Positions 27,689-37,489 of a DNA stretch of 64,000 nt are shown one piece after another. How positions within the stretch are numbered: position 1 is the first letter of the stretch; each line of letters starts with the position of its first letter. Source of the DNA: Anaerolineaceae bacterium. GTDB lineage: Bacteria > Chloroflexota > Anaerolineae > Aggregatilineales > Phototrophicaceae. The notes under the pieces were generated by a model. It saw nothing but the letters and a program-made list of their open reading frames with translations. It had not been told where the DNA came from and ran no database searches. The DNA lies in NCBI GenBank assembly GCA_002699585.1, contig PABP01000014.1:845991-909990 (forward strand), given 5' to 3'. The position numbers and the translations under genes are program-made.

Positions 27689-29995
27689 TCAGTTTGGCTC
27701 CATGTTGCGGTCATTCGGCTCAGGGTAGCCTGCTCTGTCGGGACCATCTTCAGCCGTTGTTATCATCTCTGTATGCAAACGGGCGTTGACCTTTGGCGTC
27801 CGCAACACGCGGCTCACTTCTGAAATGGCCGTTTGCAAAATGTCCGCGATCTCTGTCTTGCCCGTGATGCGTGCGGAAATCTCGTTGACGATGCGCTCGC
27901 GTTCTGCCGTCTGTCGGCTCTCGTTGAACAAACGCGCATTATCGATACCTAATGCCAAGCGTCCGACGAGTTCTTCGGCCAGCATGACCAATTCAGGATG
28001 GAAATCGGACTGGCGGACTTCGTACTCCGCAAACCCCAGGATTTGTTCTCGCAAAATAATCGGCACCACAAAAGGAACCGTATCCTGATCTGTGGGTGCG
28101 CCGATGACGGCCTGTCCTTCTTGCTGGGCGATTTGCGTCAATTCGCTGAAGTCGTAGCCTGTATTGTGGCCGCTCGCACTGGATATCTCACGACGACGTT
28201 GATGCAACATGTACTCGGCCCAGCGATTCTGGATTAGCTTCTGCTGGTTGGTTTCCAGGTCGCTCAAGAAGCGCTGGCTTTCTGTATAAAGCCGTGCGTT
28301 TTCAATCGCGATTGTCAACTGATCGGCGAGCATACCCAGGGCATTAATCATCGACTCGTCGAAACTGTCGCTGTAGCGGCTCTGTACGTCAAGCGCACCG
28401 ATGATGCGCTCGCTGATTTGCAACGGAATAGCCAACTCGGCGCGTGTCTCAGGCAGGAACTCATTGCGGCGATGGACATCACTCGCGGTCGTATCGCGTG
28501 CGACAATGGGTTGCCTATGGTCTGTCACCTGGCCGATGACGCTCACACTGCCCACCTTTAGACGATGGCCGCGTGCCAACAGGTTTTTGCCAGCCTCGCC
28601 CGTGCTGGCGGCCAGTACAGCGAATTCGCTATGGGCGTTGACGATGAAAATCTGCGCATGATAAATCTCATCGAAACGCTCAACGATCCGGTCGACGACC
28701 TGGTCCATCAAGCGCTGGACATCGCGTTCTTTGATGGCAACCTGGCTGATTTCTTGAATGATACGCAGGTCACGCGCCATCCCTTCCAGACGATTTTCCA
28801 TGTCGATTTTGTTGGCCAACAACGTCTGCCGGGCTTGCAAGAACGTGTTCGTTAATTGGCCTACCTCATCAGTGCGTTGGCTTGGCTGCATAGGTGTTTC
28901 GTAGTCACCACCACGCAGGTCATTTATGCGCTTGGTCAGTGCTTTGATAGGTTGGGCGATACTGCGATTGAGGATAGCTGCAACGCCAAATAAAGTAGCG
29001 AGACTCATCAAAATAATCAGGCCCGCCGCAACAAAGGGTTGTATATCGACTATGTCCGCGCTCTGAGTTGCGTTGATTTCAGTAATGAGCGCAAAATCCT
29101 GACCATAAATATCGACGATGGAATAATGGCCGATGACCTCGCGTTCCTCGTCAGTACCCGGTGCAATCGTGTATGTTGATGTTTGCTCTGCGATGCTGTT
29201 GATCGCATATTGAGCACCATCTGCCAGCAAGGATGCCGCCGTAACCAATCCCGCTTGTGTCAAGTTCTGGCTGGTGATGAAGGCTTGCTCCGTGACGATG
29301 CCTGCTTCCGATGGCAGGATTAAATAACTATAGGGCACATTCCCATTCAGTCGTGACGGCTCAAATATATCGGCAATCATCTGGTTGGCATCAATACGGG
29401 TGAATAAGAACCCTCTATGTCGCCTATCATCGAAGGACAGGACGTTCACAATATCAAACACGACCGATGTGGGTCCCTGGGTGACCACGAGTCCCTGACT
29501 GATGCCTCTGTTAGCCAACTGTAATGCCTTCACAAAGGTCGGTGTCTCGCTCAAGTTCATATTGCGAGGGGTCGCCACACTATCCGCTGTCATATCGACA
29601 TAAATGATGGCTTGTCCTGCGTCATTGACCAGCCAGCCTTGTTGATATGCAGACTCAGGATGTTCACTGTATTCCGTCTGGATAAATCCGGCGACTTCCA
29701 TCAATTCGCTGGTGCTTGCTTCGCCACTGAGACCTTGCTGAATGATGTCGTACCACTCATCATCTACCAAACGGGCACTTAGCGTGACCTGATTACCAAT
29801 GGTCTGGTCTACTATCTCCTGCATCGCGCGTTCGTTGAGTAGGGCTGTTTCTTCGATGAATGTCTTTAGCAGCTCGTCATAGGACGTATTTGCGGCTGTA
29901 GACAGCACAACAAACAAGCCCAGGGCTGGTAAGATCATCGCCAGGGCCATGAAGAAAAGGATGCGATTATGAAGTGACGACGTTAAAGCTTTCAT
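27689..29995 (-). CDS. dCache-HAMP-GAF sensor without output domain
   Basis: A 768-residue protein: TM1 (12-34), a large extracytoplasmic sensor (35-317), TM2 (319-343), HAMP (345-398; DEVGQLTNTFLQ), GAF (410-575; LPETRAELAIPLQI, GALDVQSRYSDSF), a coiled segment with NRWAEYM, a half-GAF (about 640-690; FVVPIILREQILGF, ALGIDNARLF) and a C-terminal NEISARITG...ARL element that looks like the first helix and strand of another GAF. There is no kinase, cyclase, phosphatase or methyl-accepting region. It probably passes an external signal to a partner, most simply the giant kinase encoded next. Its start overlaps the preceding stop by ATGA. Confidence 0.88.
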   Translation of the reverse strand: MKALTSSLHNRILFFMALAMILPALGLFVVLSTAANTSYDELLKTFIEETALLNERAMQEIVDQTIGNQVTLSARLVDDEWYDIIQQGLSGEASTSELMEVAGFIQTEYSEHPESAYQQGWLVNDAGQAIIYVDMTADSVATPRNMNLSETPTFVKALQLANRGISQGLVVTQGPTSVVFDIVNVLSFDDRRHRGFLFTRIDANQMIADIFEPSRLNGNVPYSYLILPSEAGIVTEQAFITSQNLTQAGLVTAASLLADGAQYAINSIAEQTSTYTIAPGTDEEREVIGHYSIVDIYGQDFALITEINATQSADIVDIQPFVAAGLIILMSLATLFGVAAILNRSIAQPIKALTKRINDLRGGDYETPMQPSQRTDEVGQLTNTFLQARQTLLANKIDMENRLEGMARDLRIIQEISQVAIKERDVQRLMDQVVDRIVERFDEIYHAQIFIVNAHSEFAVLAASTGEAGKNLLARGHRLKVGSVSVIGQVTDHRQPIVARDTTASDVHRRNEFLPETRAELAIPLQISERIIGALDVQSRYSDSFDESMINALGMLADQLTIAIENARLYTESQRFLSDLETNQQKLIQNRWAEYMLHQRRREISSASGHNTGYDFSELTQIAQQEGQAVIGAPTDQDTVPFVVPIILREQILGFAEYEVRQSDFHPELVMLAEELVGRLALGIDNARLFNESRQTAERERIVNEISARITGKTEIADILQTAISEVSRVLRTPKVNARLHTEMITTAEDGPDRAGYPEPNDRNMEPN

Positions 29996-31722
29996 GCGCG
30001 TTCCTCTGCATGATCGCGGCCATTATCAAGATGACCATGCGGTTGCTCCGACGATGCATCCGTCTGTGAGCGTTTAGCGTGATATTCGGTGTCTTGCGGT
30101 TTGATGCGGATGCGCGTCTGGACTGCGCCTAACGTACTGTTGAATTGCTCCGCTGCGATGGCCAACACGGTATCGATATGGGTTGTACTCAACAGCATCT
30201 GGCCAACTTCGTTCGCCATAATTTCACGATGGGCGATGGCTTCACTCTGTTCAAACAGAATTCTATTTTCAATTGCCATGGCCAAGCGTTGAGCCACCTG
30301 CCGTACCAAGTCTAACTGTGCCTGCGTCATCCTCACCTGGGCAGGCATCGTAAATGAGAGTGCGCCCAGGGTTGTCCCACGCAGAAGGATGGGCACCATT
30401 ACGATTTGCTCGTTGGTTTCCGGCTGCATTTCGATATGCAGATCATCACGCTCAAGTGCCTCTTGGATTTCTGGCGTTAGGGCATCATTGGGTAGGGCTG
30501 TTCCTGAGTGGTCACTGATGTCGAAACCAATCAATGACTCGTCGCTACCAATGTGCGACGACGAGGTCAGACCATGCAAGGGCAATTGACGGTTGCTATC
30601 CTGATGGTCACGCTGGCGCTGGATCGCCACTTCCTTTTCCTTCAGCTTGGTCCCTAAATCCGCTACCTCTCGCTGGTATCCCAGCTTTTGGGCTATCTGG
30701 GTGGCTACCAACTGCAAAATACCGCTGGAACTTTCATTAATCATGGTCGCACGATGTGACTGGACATCGAGTACGCCCAGGAGTCGGCTGTCATAGATGA
30801 GCGGCAAACTGAGGCTGGTAGCCATACCGGGGTAGTGATGGGAGCGAAGGGCATACAGATCCGTATTATGGACGATTATTGGCTGTAGACTCATGATGGC
30901 TTTGCTAATGCCGGAGTCGCGCAGAGATTTGCTGTTGATCGGCGTCATGGCTTCTGAAGAAGACCGCGTAACATGCCTCTGGAACGTGCCATCGAACTCA
31001 GTCAGGTAAACATGCGCGATGTCATAGCGCATCGTGTCCTCAATGTTGACAAGTAATGCCTGCAAAAGTTGGATGTCACTTGCGTATTGATCGCTATCGA
31101 CAAAGCGCGAAAGCGTCGTAATGGCACCCTGAATGGTCCGGTTGGTTTTGGTCGCGGCGCTCTGTACCGAGGTGACAAATGCAACAATCAATAAGCTGGA
31201 GCCTACTAACACGGCACTCATACTCAGCAAGTATTCAAAAGTAGATAGATTCTGATCCTCCAGGATGGGATTGATAATCCCGAACGCGCCAATAGCTAAA
31301 GCCAACAGCGTTGTCAAGATAGCCCCGCGAGTTCCAAACAACGTTCCACCGGCAATTATCAAGGCGATGACGGATAGTCGACCATGGCCATCCTCGTTGA
31401 ACGCCATCATCCCCGTAATCAGCAGCAGGACGACCAACGTCAGATAACTGGCCGCTTGCAAGTGTCCGTTCTGCACGGCGACATATATGGCCAGGGTTAT
31501 CGGCATACTGAGCACCAGCAAAATTATCTGTGTCGATATAGGTTCGCCTGCTAGCGATAGGTTGATGAAGCGTACAATCGTGAATGTGATGGCCAGTATT
31601 AGCGTGCTCATCACGCTGACAATCAGCCCGCGTGCCCGGATATTATTGATCGGGTCGTGGTAGTCGTACCGCAGCCGGAAAAGATTAAACGGATTCATAC
31701 TCGTGTTTATGTCCGCGCTCAT
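29992..31722 (-). CDS. Polytopic membrane GAF-domain protein without output domain
   Basis: A 576-residue protein: about six membrane helices (residues 30-195), GAF (about 210-355; SLSLPLIYDSRLLGVLDVQS), a coiled segment, a half-GAF (about 400-495; IVMVPILLRGTTLGALSF, RLAMAIENRILFEQ) and a C-terminal HREIMANEVGQML...TRIRI element shared with the four sister proteins. The tail after it is hydrophilic and His/Asp rich. No catalytic domain is present. Start and stop both overlap neighbours by ATGA, indicating translational coupling and probably matched amounts of the sister proteins. Confidence 0.87.
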   Translation of the reverse strand: MSADINTSMNPFNLFRLRYDYHDPINNIRARGLIVSVMSTLILAITFTIVRFINLSLAGEPISTQIILLVLSMPITLAIYVAVQNGHLQAASYLTLVVLLLITGMMAFNEDGHGRLSVIALIIAGGTLFGTRGAILTTLLALAIGAFGIINPILEDQNLSTFEYLLSMSAVLVGSSLLIVAFVTSVQSAATKTNRTIQGAITTLSRFVDSDQYASDIQLLQALLVNIEDTMRYDIAHVYLTEFDGTFQRHVTRSSSEAMTPINSKSLRDSGISKAIMSLQPIIVHNTDLYALRSHHYPGMATSLSLPLIYDSRLLGVLDVQSHRATMINESSSGILQLVATQIAQKLGYQREVADLGTKLKEKEVAIQRQRDHQDSNRQLPLHGLTSSSHIGSDESLIGFDISDHSGTALPNDALTPEIQEALERDDLHIEMQPETNEQIVMVPILLRGTTLGALSFTMPAQVRMTQAQLDLVRQVAQRLAMAIENRILFEQSEAIAHREIMANEVGQMLLSTTHIDTVLAIAAEQFNSTLGAVQTRIRIKPQDTEYHAKRSQTDASSEQPHGHLDNGRDHAEERA

Positions 31723-33539
31723 GCCGTGCCCCCGTCCCTATCATTCGCATCCGAGGGCTGTGATGTCGCCGAATGTGATGCCGTATTGCCCTTGTGCCCG
31801 TTCGCATGACCATTTTGTGTAACCTTGTCATTGGAAACCGTCGCAGGTTGCACGATCGCATAATGCGATGCGGTTGGGTTTTGCTTCATACGGATTGTGG
31901 CAGATTTTGCACCCAGGCTGGAACTCAGACCCTCCAACGCAGTCTTGAGCAGTGATTCGACCGTATCCGCCGATTGGAAATCCGTTACGATGCCGGAAAT
32001 GATCTGCTCGTTAAAACTTGCCTCCTGGATTTCTTCGAATAGGCGTGCATTATCCAGGCTGACTGCCAGCCGCTGACCAACGCCTTCAATAATATCAACC
32101 AGCTCCAGCTCAATGTCCGCTTCTGAGGGTGGGATTTCAACCTCAATTGCCCCAATCGTTTCTCCGCGTAATAACAGCGGCATGGCGACAACGCGTTGTT
32201 GACCCCGCTTCTTCACGACGGGTTGTTGCTCTTTCACCGATTCGATCATCGCGTCTGTCCACTCGACTTTTGTTTTGAACCCCGCCTCTGAAAGGTGGAT
32301 TCCCGTGAACTTTTCGCGACCCAGCATGTATTTTTCCCACGCCTCCCGTGTCAGCGTGCTGTTTAATCGGCGGATCTCGACCAGGCTTGTCTCCGACTCG
32401 GCCAGTAAATGTTGGTTTTCCAACACGCTGTGCTGCTGTTGTTCAAACAACAGCGCATTGCGGATAGCTGTTGCCAACTGGCTGGCCAGTACCTTGAGTG
32501 CTTGTTGCTCAACCTGACTGAATATGCCCGTTTGCGTACTCTGGACATCCAATATGCCAATGACGCGATTATTATCTAGCAATGGCGCCATAAATGCGGA
32601 TCTCGTCGTAGGCGATAGTTCAGCGTAACGCATCTCTGAAGAATCTGTTTGCTCGACCGTCACGGTGTCATGCAATCGTGCAACACGGCCAATCAGGCTT
32701 TGAGCGTTAAATGACAACCGTTGCTGCGCTGTCAATGTATCCGCTGAGGGTTGCGTCGTCGCTCGCAGCTCACCCTGGAGTGTTGCTTCGTCCACAGTAT
32801 AAATTTGCACTTGCGAATAGCCAAAGCGCTCACGGATGATATCGACTGTCTGTTGATAGAGTTCATCGGCGTTCAGATATTGGGCGATACTCTGCCCGAC
32901 CATAGCGCTGGCTTCCAGCAACTGGTTCGCTCGCCGGGTACTTTGATGGGTTTCTTGCATCGCCCCTACAAAGAATCTCAGGGAGCCACCCACGAGAACT
33001 TGGGTCAAAATAATGATAAACGATGAACTAACCAGGCTTCTCTGAACGACAGGATTTCCTAATCCCTGATAAACATCTATCACGACCAATATAGCCGAGC
33101 CGAGGACGATCCCTATACTGATGTAATGCTCGAACCGTGTTCCCAATACAGCCGCCGTGATGATCGCCAGGGTGCCAATAACCAGGTAAGACCCTGCCAG
33201 GAATGTCCCTTGTAAGATGTTTGGGTTTTGGGAAGCCAGGTAGACCGTTACGGCAGATGCTACAACCGTGCTGTAAATGAGGATTCTGGCACTCAGGTTC
33301 AGCCGTCTCTGTTCGATAAACAGCAAAACCATGCCACCCAAAAGCATCAATACAACGGGAGGGGCCAGGGACGTGAATGATAGCGTATCGCCGCGGCTGG
33401 TCACGACCACAATCTGGGCGACTAGCCCGACGCCACTCATCCCAATGATAGCCACAGCCATCATGCGCATATAGATGTTCTGAAGTCGCACCAGCAGGTA
33501 ATCAGTGTGCCCGATGGCATTGGAATTGCGCATCATCAT
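31719..33539 (-). CDS. Polytopic membrane GAF-domain protein without output domain
   Basis: A 606-residue protein: six or seven membrane helices (about 24-200), GAF (about 215-375; LSPTTRSAFMAPLLDNN, GILDVQSTQTGIFS), a coiled segment with EAWEKYML, a half-GAF (about 440-505; VVAMPLLLRGETIGAIEVEI, LAVSLDNARLFEE) and the shared C-terminal element (NEQIISGIVTDFQ...ATIRM). The tail (GHANGHKGNTASHSAT) is low complexity. It has the same architecture as its neighbours, suggesting tandem gene duplication followed by divergence. Coupled to both neighbours by ATGA overlaps. Confidence 0.87.
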   Translation of the reverse strand: MMMRNSNAIGHTDYLLVRLQNIYMRMMAVAIIGMSGVGLVAQIVVVTSRGDTLSFTSLAPPVVLMLLGGMVLLFIEQRRLNLSARILIYSTVVASAVTVYLASQNPNILQGTFLAGSYLVIGTLAIITAAVLGTRFEHYISIGIVLGSAILVVIDVYQGLGNPVVQRSLVSSSFIIILTQVLVGGSLRFFVGAMQETHQSTRRANQLLEASAMVGQSIAQYLNADELYQQTVDIIRERFGYSQVQIYTVDEATLQGELRATTQPSADTLTAQQRLSFNAQSLIGRVARLHDTVTVEQTDSSEMRYAELSPTTRSAFMAPLLDNNRVIGILDVQSTQTGIFSQVEQQALKVLASQLATAIRNALLFEQQQHSVLENQHLLAESETSLVEIRRLNSTLTREAWEKYMLGREKFTGIHLSEAGFKTKVEWTDAMIESVKEQQPVVKKRGQQRVVAMPLLLRGETIGAIEVEIPPSEADIELELVDIIEGVGQRLAVSLDNARLFEEIQEASFNEQIISGIVTDFQSADTVESLLKTALEGLSSSLGAKSATIRMKQNPTASHYAIVQPATVSNDKVTQNGHANGHKGNTASHSATSQPSDANDRDGGTA

Positions 33540-35185
33540 GGCATCACCTCCGCTTCAGGCGAGGTTATTTGGGGGTCATCCGGCGTGCCTAGGCGTACCA
33601 TAACCTGGTTCGCGTGGAGCGCTTCGTACAGGCTGCGGGCCGCTTCTGCCAGTGTCACTTCAATATTGTTACCTTGTAAGCGGCTACCAATCTCATTGAT
33701 GATATATTCGCGTTGGGCATTGCGCTGGCTATCATCCAGCAGCCGAATGTTCTCGGCTGCAAGGCTGAATCCCTGACTAATCTCCTGAATCAGTTCCAGG
33801 TCTTCCGGCATGATGCTGTACTCTGGTGATAGTTCAAATTCCATCGCGCCAATGACCTGACCGCGTACCACCAGTGGGACCGCGATGCTACCGTCATGAT
33901 GCACGATAGCCTGACTCTCGGCGGCTTCTGTGAGGGATGTCGTCCAATCGGATGCTGGCTGGCTGGCATCGTTCTCATAGCGATAATCCATGCCATAGTA
34001 GGGTGCATCAGTCAGATAATCTAACCAGGCGCGGCCAATGATGCGCTTGTTTAAGCGCTCGACCTCGCGCAAGGCGGCCCGTGCTTGTTCCGCTAACAAC
34101 TGTTTTTCAGTAACTTGCTTCTGTACCATCTCAAACTGAGATAGGTTGCTGATGGCCAGAGCCAGGCTGTCCGCCAGCGACTGGAAGGCCGTCATTTCGT
34201 AATCGCCCAGTTCGAGCGCTTGCTTGCTTTGTAAATCGAGGACGCCAACCACATCGTCCCCAATGCGCAATGGAATTGCGACTTCAATGGCCGTGTCCGG
34301 CAACAGATCATTGGGCCGCATGATCGTCTGATCAACATTGGCATAAGCGACCTGTGGTTTCTTTTGCAGCATTGTCTGGCCCACCACACTCACGCTGCCC
34401 ACAGCCAAGCTGTGCTTCCGTTTGAGCAGGATTTGGCCAATTTCACCCGTGCTGGCGACCAACTGCGTTGTGATGCCATCCGGCTCCAGCAAAAAAACCT
34501 GCACATGATAATACTCTGTATAGTGCTCCTGGATCGTATGGACGGCCTCGTTTAGCGTTTCCGCTTTGGTTTTAGTTGCAGAAATTCCCCGAATGATTTT
34601 CGCAGTGACGTCTGCCAGACGATTACGTTCTTTGATCTCGTTAGAAATACCGGTTGCTTGCGTGGATCTAGAATAGAGAATGAAGCCATAAGACAATGCA
34701 GTGGCTGAGATAATAGATGCGAGACTGCCTATGATATGCGCTTCGGATAGATTCTGGGACGAAATCAGACCAGCCAGAGCCGCCAATAGGGTCACAATGC
34801 TGATGATGAGAACACCCTGTAGGGATAAGAGCATGCCACTAACGATGATAGGCACACTGAATAGTCCAATTGTCAGGATATATTGATCAATTCCTACGCT
34901 ACTGAAGAATACTAATGATAGCGCTATTCCTAACGGTATGAGCCACTTCGCAATAGCCAGACGATTGGAACGACTTAGAACATAAGCCAACATACTTGTA
35001 CCGAATAGTAGTCCCTGTCCCAATAGCGTTAGCGGATACCGTGTTTGCAGCGTAAATATCAACCCGATTGCTAACACCGGTAAAGCGAGCAGCGCAAATA
35101 ACTGAACCGTTCGTGCTTGTTGACGTTCGGCTGGCGTTCGATACTGATCGACCTTAAACAGGAAATCTCTAAACTGTGCCATCAA
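33536..35185 (-). CDS. Polytopic membrane GAF-domain protein without output domain
   Basis: A 549-residue protein: about six membrane helices (26-190), GAF (about 205-365; LPDTAIEVAIPLRIGDDVVG, VLDLQSKQALEL), a coiled segment with GRAWLDYLTD, a half-GAF (about 425-490; IAVPLVVRGQVIGAMEFEL, SLAAENIRLLDDS) and the shared C-terminal element (REYIINEIGSRLQ...VMVRL). No output domain. ATGA overlaps at both ends. The membrane part probably senses a membrane or hydrophobic cue or simply anchors the GAF, which in this family binds small ligands or mediates dimerisation; neither is proven here. Confidence 0.87.
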   Translation of the reverse strand: MMAQFRDFLFKVDQYRTPAERQQARTVQLFALLALPVLAIGLIFTLQTRYPLTLLGQGLLFGTSMLAYVLSRSNRLAIAKWLIPLGIALSLVFFSSVGIDQYILTIGLFSVPIIVSGMLLSLQGVLIISIVTLLAALAGLISSQNLSEAHIIGSLASIISATALSYGFILYSRSTQATGISNEIKERNRLADVTAKIIRGISATKTKAETLNEAVHTIQEHYTEYYHVQVFLLEPDGITTQLVASTGEIGQILLKRKHSLAVGSVSVVGQTMLQKKPQVAYANVDQTIMRPNDLLPDTAIEVAIPLRIGDDVVGVLDLQSKQALELGDYEMTAFQSLADSLALAISNLSQFEMVQKQVTEKQLLAEQARAALREVERLNKRIIGRAWLDYLTDAPYYGMDYRYENDASQPASDWTTSLTEAAESQAIVHHDGSIAVPLVVRGQVIGAMEFELSPEYSIMPEDLELIQEISQGFSLAAENIRLLDDSQRNAQREYIINEIGSRLQGNNIEVTLAEAARSLYEALHANQVMVRLGTPDDPQITSPEAEVMP

Positions 35186-36903
35186 GCATCCTCCTGCTTG
35201 ATAGTGGACTGCTCGACGTTCAAGCGAATGCGACCTGTTTGGGCGTTCAGGGCTTTCGTCAGTTCCTCAACCGTGACTTGCATCAAGCCTTCCATATCCG
35301 TCTGGCGTTGAATGCGCGACTTAATGTCATTTGCGAGTGATTTGATGGTGGCTCGGCGGGCGCTCATTTCCAGAGAAGCGACATTGGCCAGGGCGATGCC
35401 CAGTTGGTTGGCTACTTGATGCAGCAGCGTAATGTCCGACTTGGAAAAGGCCCCTGCCTTCGTACTGCCAACCTCCAGCACGCCGTTGTAACCCGTACGT
35501 CCCTGGATCGGTGTTGCCATAATTTTGGCCAGGTTGTGGTGCTGCGGATGCGCGATGTTGGGGGCCTGTTGTAAATCATCGACCTTGCACATCATTTGCT
35601 GGGTCCAGGCATCGCTGGCCAGCGTATGCGTCTCTGGTGTGATCGCCTCATTGGCATCCAGTGTAATGGCTTCAAAATAGCGCTCTGCGCGCAGTTCCAG
35701 TTTGTAATTATGGTGATTGAACAGACAAATCGTCGCGTACTGCACATCCAGCAGACGGAACAGGGTCGCCAGCGTCGATTTCATGATGTTGCGGGCCTTC
35801 GTCGCCGACTGGACATCTTTGCTGTACTCTGCAATGTCCTGCATCCGCTTTAATTGGAGCGCCAGGTCTTCATCTTCATGCGGCATCGCTTGGTGGGCAT
35901 CCCACAGCAATTGACGCAGCACAATAGCCGCCTTTTCCGCAAGGCCTTGCAAGATGGTGCGCTCGCTGGTTGTCAGGGCCAGCGCCCGGTCACTGCTGCA
36001 CACCGCGACTGCCAAGATCTGATGACCATAACGCAGCGGCAGAATATAGGCGCTGTCCGCCTGGGCCGGGATCATTGTTTTGCGCATGATGTCGTTCACA
36101 TCCGATATGGCCTGATGACGATACCAAACCGCATCTGTCAGGTTGACCCATTGTTTATGCCACGCTTTGAGCGCAGTGTAGTCAAAGGCTGCTATCGGCG
36201 TGTAGTGGGTCTCCTTGCCAATTTCCAGCTTATGCAGGCTATCAATATCCTGATGGACCCATCGCAGCACATACAGCGTAAAGCAACTGTTGTTGATGCC
36301 GAATGCGCCCTTCAGTGCCTTGGCGACATCGACCACGCTGTCACTGGCATTCAAGGCCATTGTGGCGGCGTGTTGCTTATCTAATAAATCCTTTGTCAGC
36401 TTCTGTACCAGATGCAACGCCAGATGTTGGGCCAATGCGCCCACGATCTGATCGTTTTGATCGGTGAGGGCACTCGCCTCGGCATACGCTAACGTCAAGA
36501 TGCCCAGTGCGGTGTTCTGCACGCGCAGGGGCACAATCAATGTTTGTCCGTCGTGGATGGGGGCATCGCTGGCCAGGGCTTGCTCATAAATAGATGGCCC
36601 CGTATGAGATGAGCCGGTCGTTGGTAAACCGGTTGTCGCCAAACCCATCAGCGGCTTAGGTTCAGGCGCTGCCTGTGTACCGACGCTGGCCCACGGGCTT
36701 AACGCCGTTGTGCCCAGGCGGTAGACGACGGCTTCAACAATGCCGACGTTGGCTGTCAGGAGGCGGGGTAAAAAGGCATTGAGCAGCGCCTCTGGAGACG
36801 TGGCTTCATGCCCCAGGCGATCCGCCAATGACAGCAAGTTCAGCAGATGATCCATATAGGTTGACCTCAAATTGGCTTGCCAGAGCATATCCTGCTCGAC
36901 CAT
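35182..36903 (-). CDS. Soluble triple-GAF protein without output domain
   Basis: A 573-residue cytoplasmic protein with no membrane helix. Three GAF-like domains follow one another (about residues 15-165, 180-340 and 350-515; the last ends NGVLEVGSTKAGAFSKSDI and QLGIALANVASLEM). It ends with the helix-strand element found in the four sister proteins (RATIKSLANDIKSRI...GRIRL). This is the first of five genes joined by ATGA overlaps and may be the soluble member of a sensory complex. The start is uncertain: ATGs at 36903, 36888 and 36855 are in frame, and 36888 follows CAGGAT. Confidence 0.83.
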   Translation of the reverse strand: MVEQDMLWQANLRSTYMDHLLNLLSLADRLGHEATSPEALLNAFLPRLLTANVGIVEAVVYRLGTTALSPWASVGTQAAPEPKPLMGLATTGLPTTGSSHTGPSIYEQALASDAPIHDGQTLIVPLRVQNTALGILTLAYAEASALTDQNDQIVGALAQHLALHLVQKLTKDLLDKQHAATMALNASDSVVDVAKALKGAFGINNSCFTLYVLRWVHQDIDSLHKLEIGKETHYTPIAAFDYTALKAWHKQWVNLTDAVWYRHQAISDVNDIMRKTMIPAQADSAYILPLRYGHQILAVAVCSSDRALALTTSERTILQGLAEKAAIVLRQLLWDAHQAMPHEDEDLALQLKRMQDIAEYSKDVQSATKARNIMKSTLATLFRLLDVQYATICLFNHHNYKLELRAERYFEAITLDANEAITPETHTLASDAWTQQMMCKVDDLQQAPNIAHPQHHNLAKIMATPIQGRTGYNGVLEVGSTKAGAFSKSDITLLHQVANQLGIALANVASLEMSARRATIKSLANDIKSRIQRQTDMEGLMQVTVEELTKALNAQTGRIRLNVEQSTIKQEDA

Positions 36904-36963
36904 GCTGAAAAAGCTGGATACGTGAGCTACAGCAGGATTTATAGAATCTGGTCAGTCAGGTGT

Positions 36964-37386
36964 TTACTGCCATTCCCAGACTTGCTCACCAGATAGCAAC
37001 CGCTCGATTTGCTCAGGGAAACGGTCTGGGTCCAACGGCTTGCCCAAAAAGCCATCAAACCCTGATTTCTGGGCGCGGCGCATCTGATCTTCGCTGGCTT
37101 CTGCCGTCACAGCACAGATAATCGTATCCTTGAGCTTGGCATTGGCGCGTACTTTTTGTAGCGCCTGGTAGCCATCTTCATACGGCAGACGAATATCCAT
37201 CAGGATCAAATCAATGCGCGGCAGTGTTTCCGCAAATTGCACCACCTGCCAGCCGGACGTTTTCCACTCACAGCGTTGGACGCCCATAAACGCTAGCATG
37301 CGCGCAATCAAAACAAAGTTAGGCACGTTGTCTTCGACCACAAGCACATGCGCTTCACTCGGTTGAATTGGTGTTCTTGTTGACAT
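36964..37386 (-). CDS. Stand-alone response-regulator receiver
   Basis: About 140 residues, a single CheY-like receiver with short extensions. Acidic pair VVEDN (E18/D19), phospho-acceptor in LILMDIRLPYEDGYQ (D64), Thr in AVTAEASE and Lys in FLGKPLDPD are all present, so it should accept phosphate. There is no DNA-binding output. ATG 37386 follows AAAGGGAA and is preferred over the ATG at 37404. It lies 60 bases upstream of the triple-GAF gene in the same orientation, so it may be the shuttle receiver of this sensory operon. Confidence 0.9.
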   Translation of the reverse strand: MSTRTPIQPSEAHVLVVEDNVPNFVLIARMLAFMGVQRCEWKTSGWQVVQFAETLPRIDLILMDIRLPYEDGYQALQKVRANAKLKDTIICAVTAEASEDQMRRAQKSGFDGFLGKPLDPDRFPEQIERLLSGEQVWEWQ

Positions 37387-37489
37387 AAGTTCCCTTTGCA
37401 TCACAGCCCCACTGTCTTTACTGAGGTTGCCATCATGTTGTTGAGACGATCAGCCTCGGTACGGTTAGATTTCGCTGTGCATCGCACAG

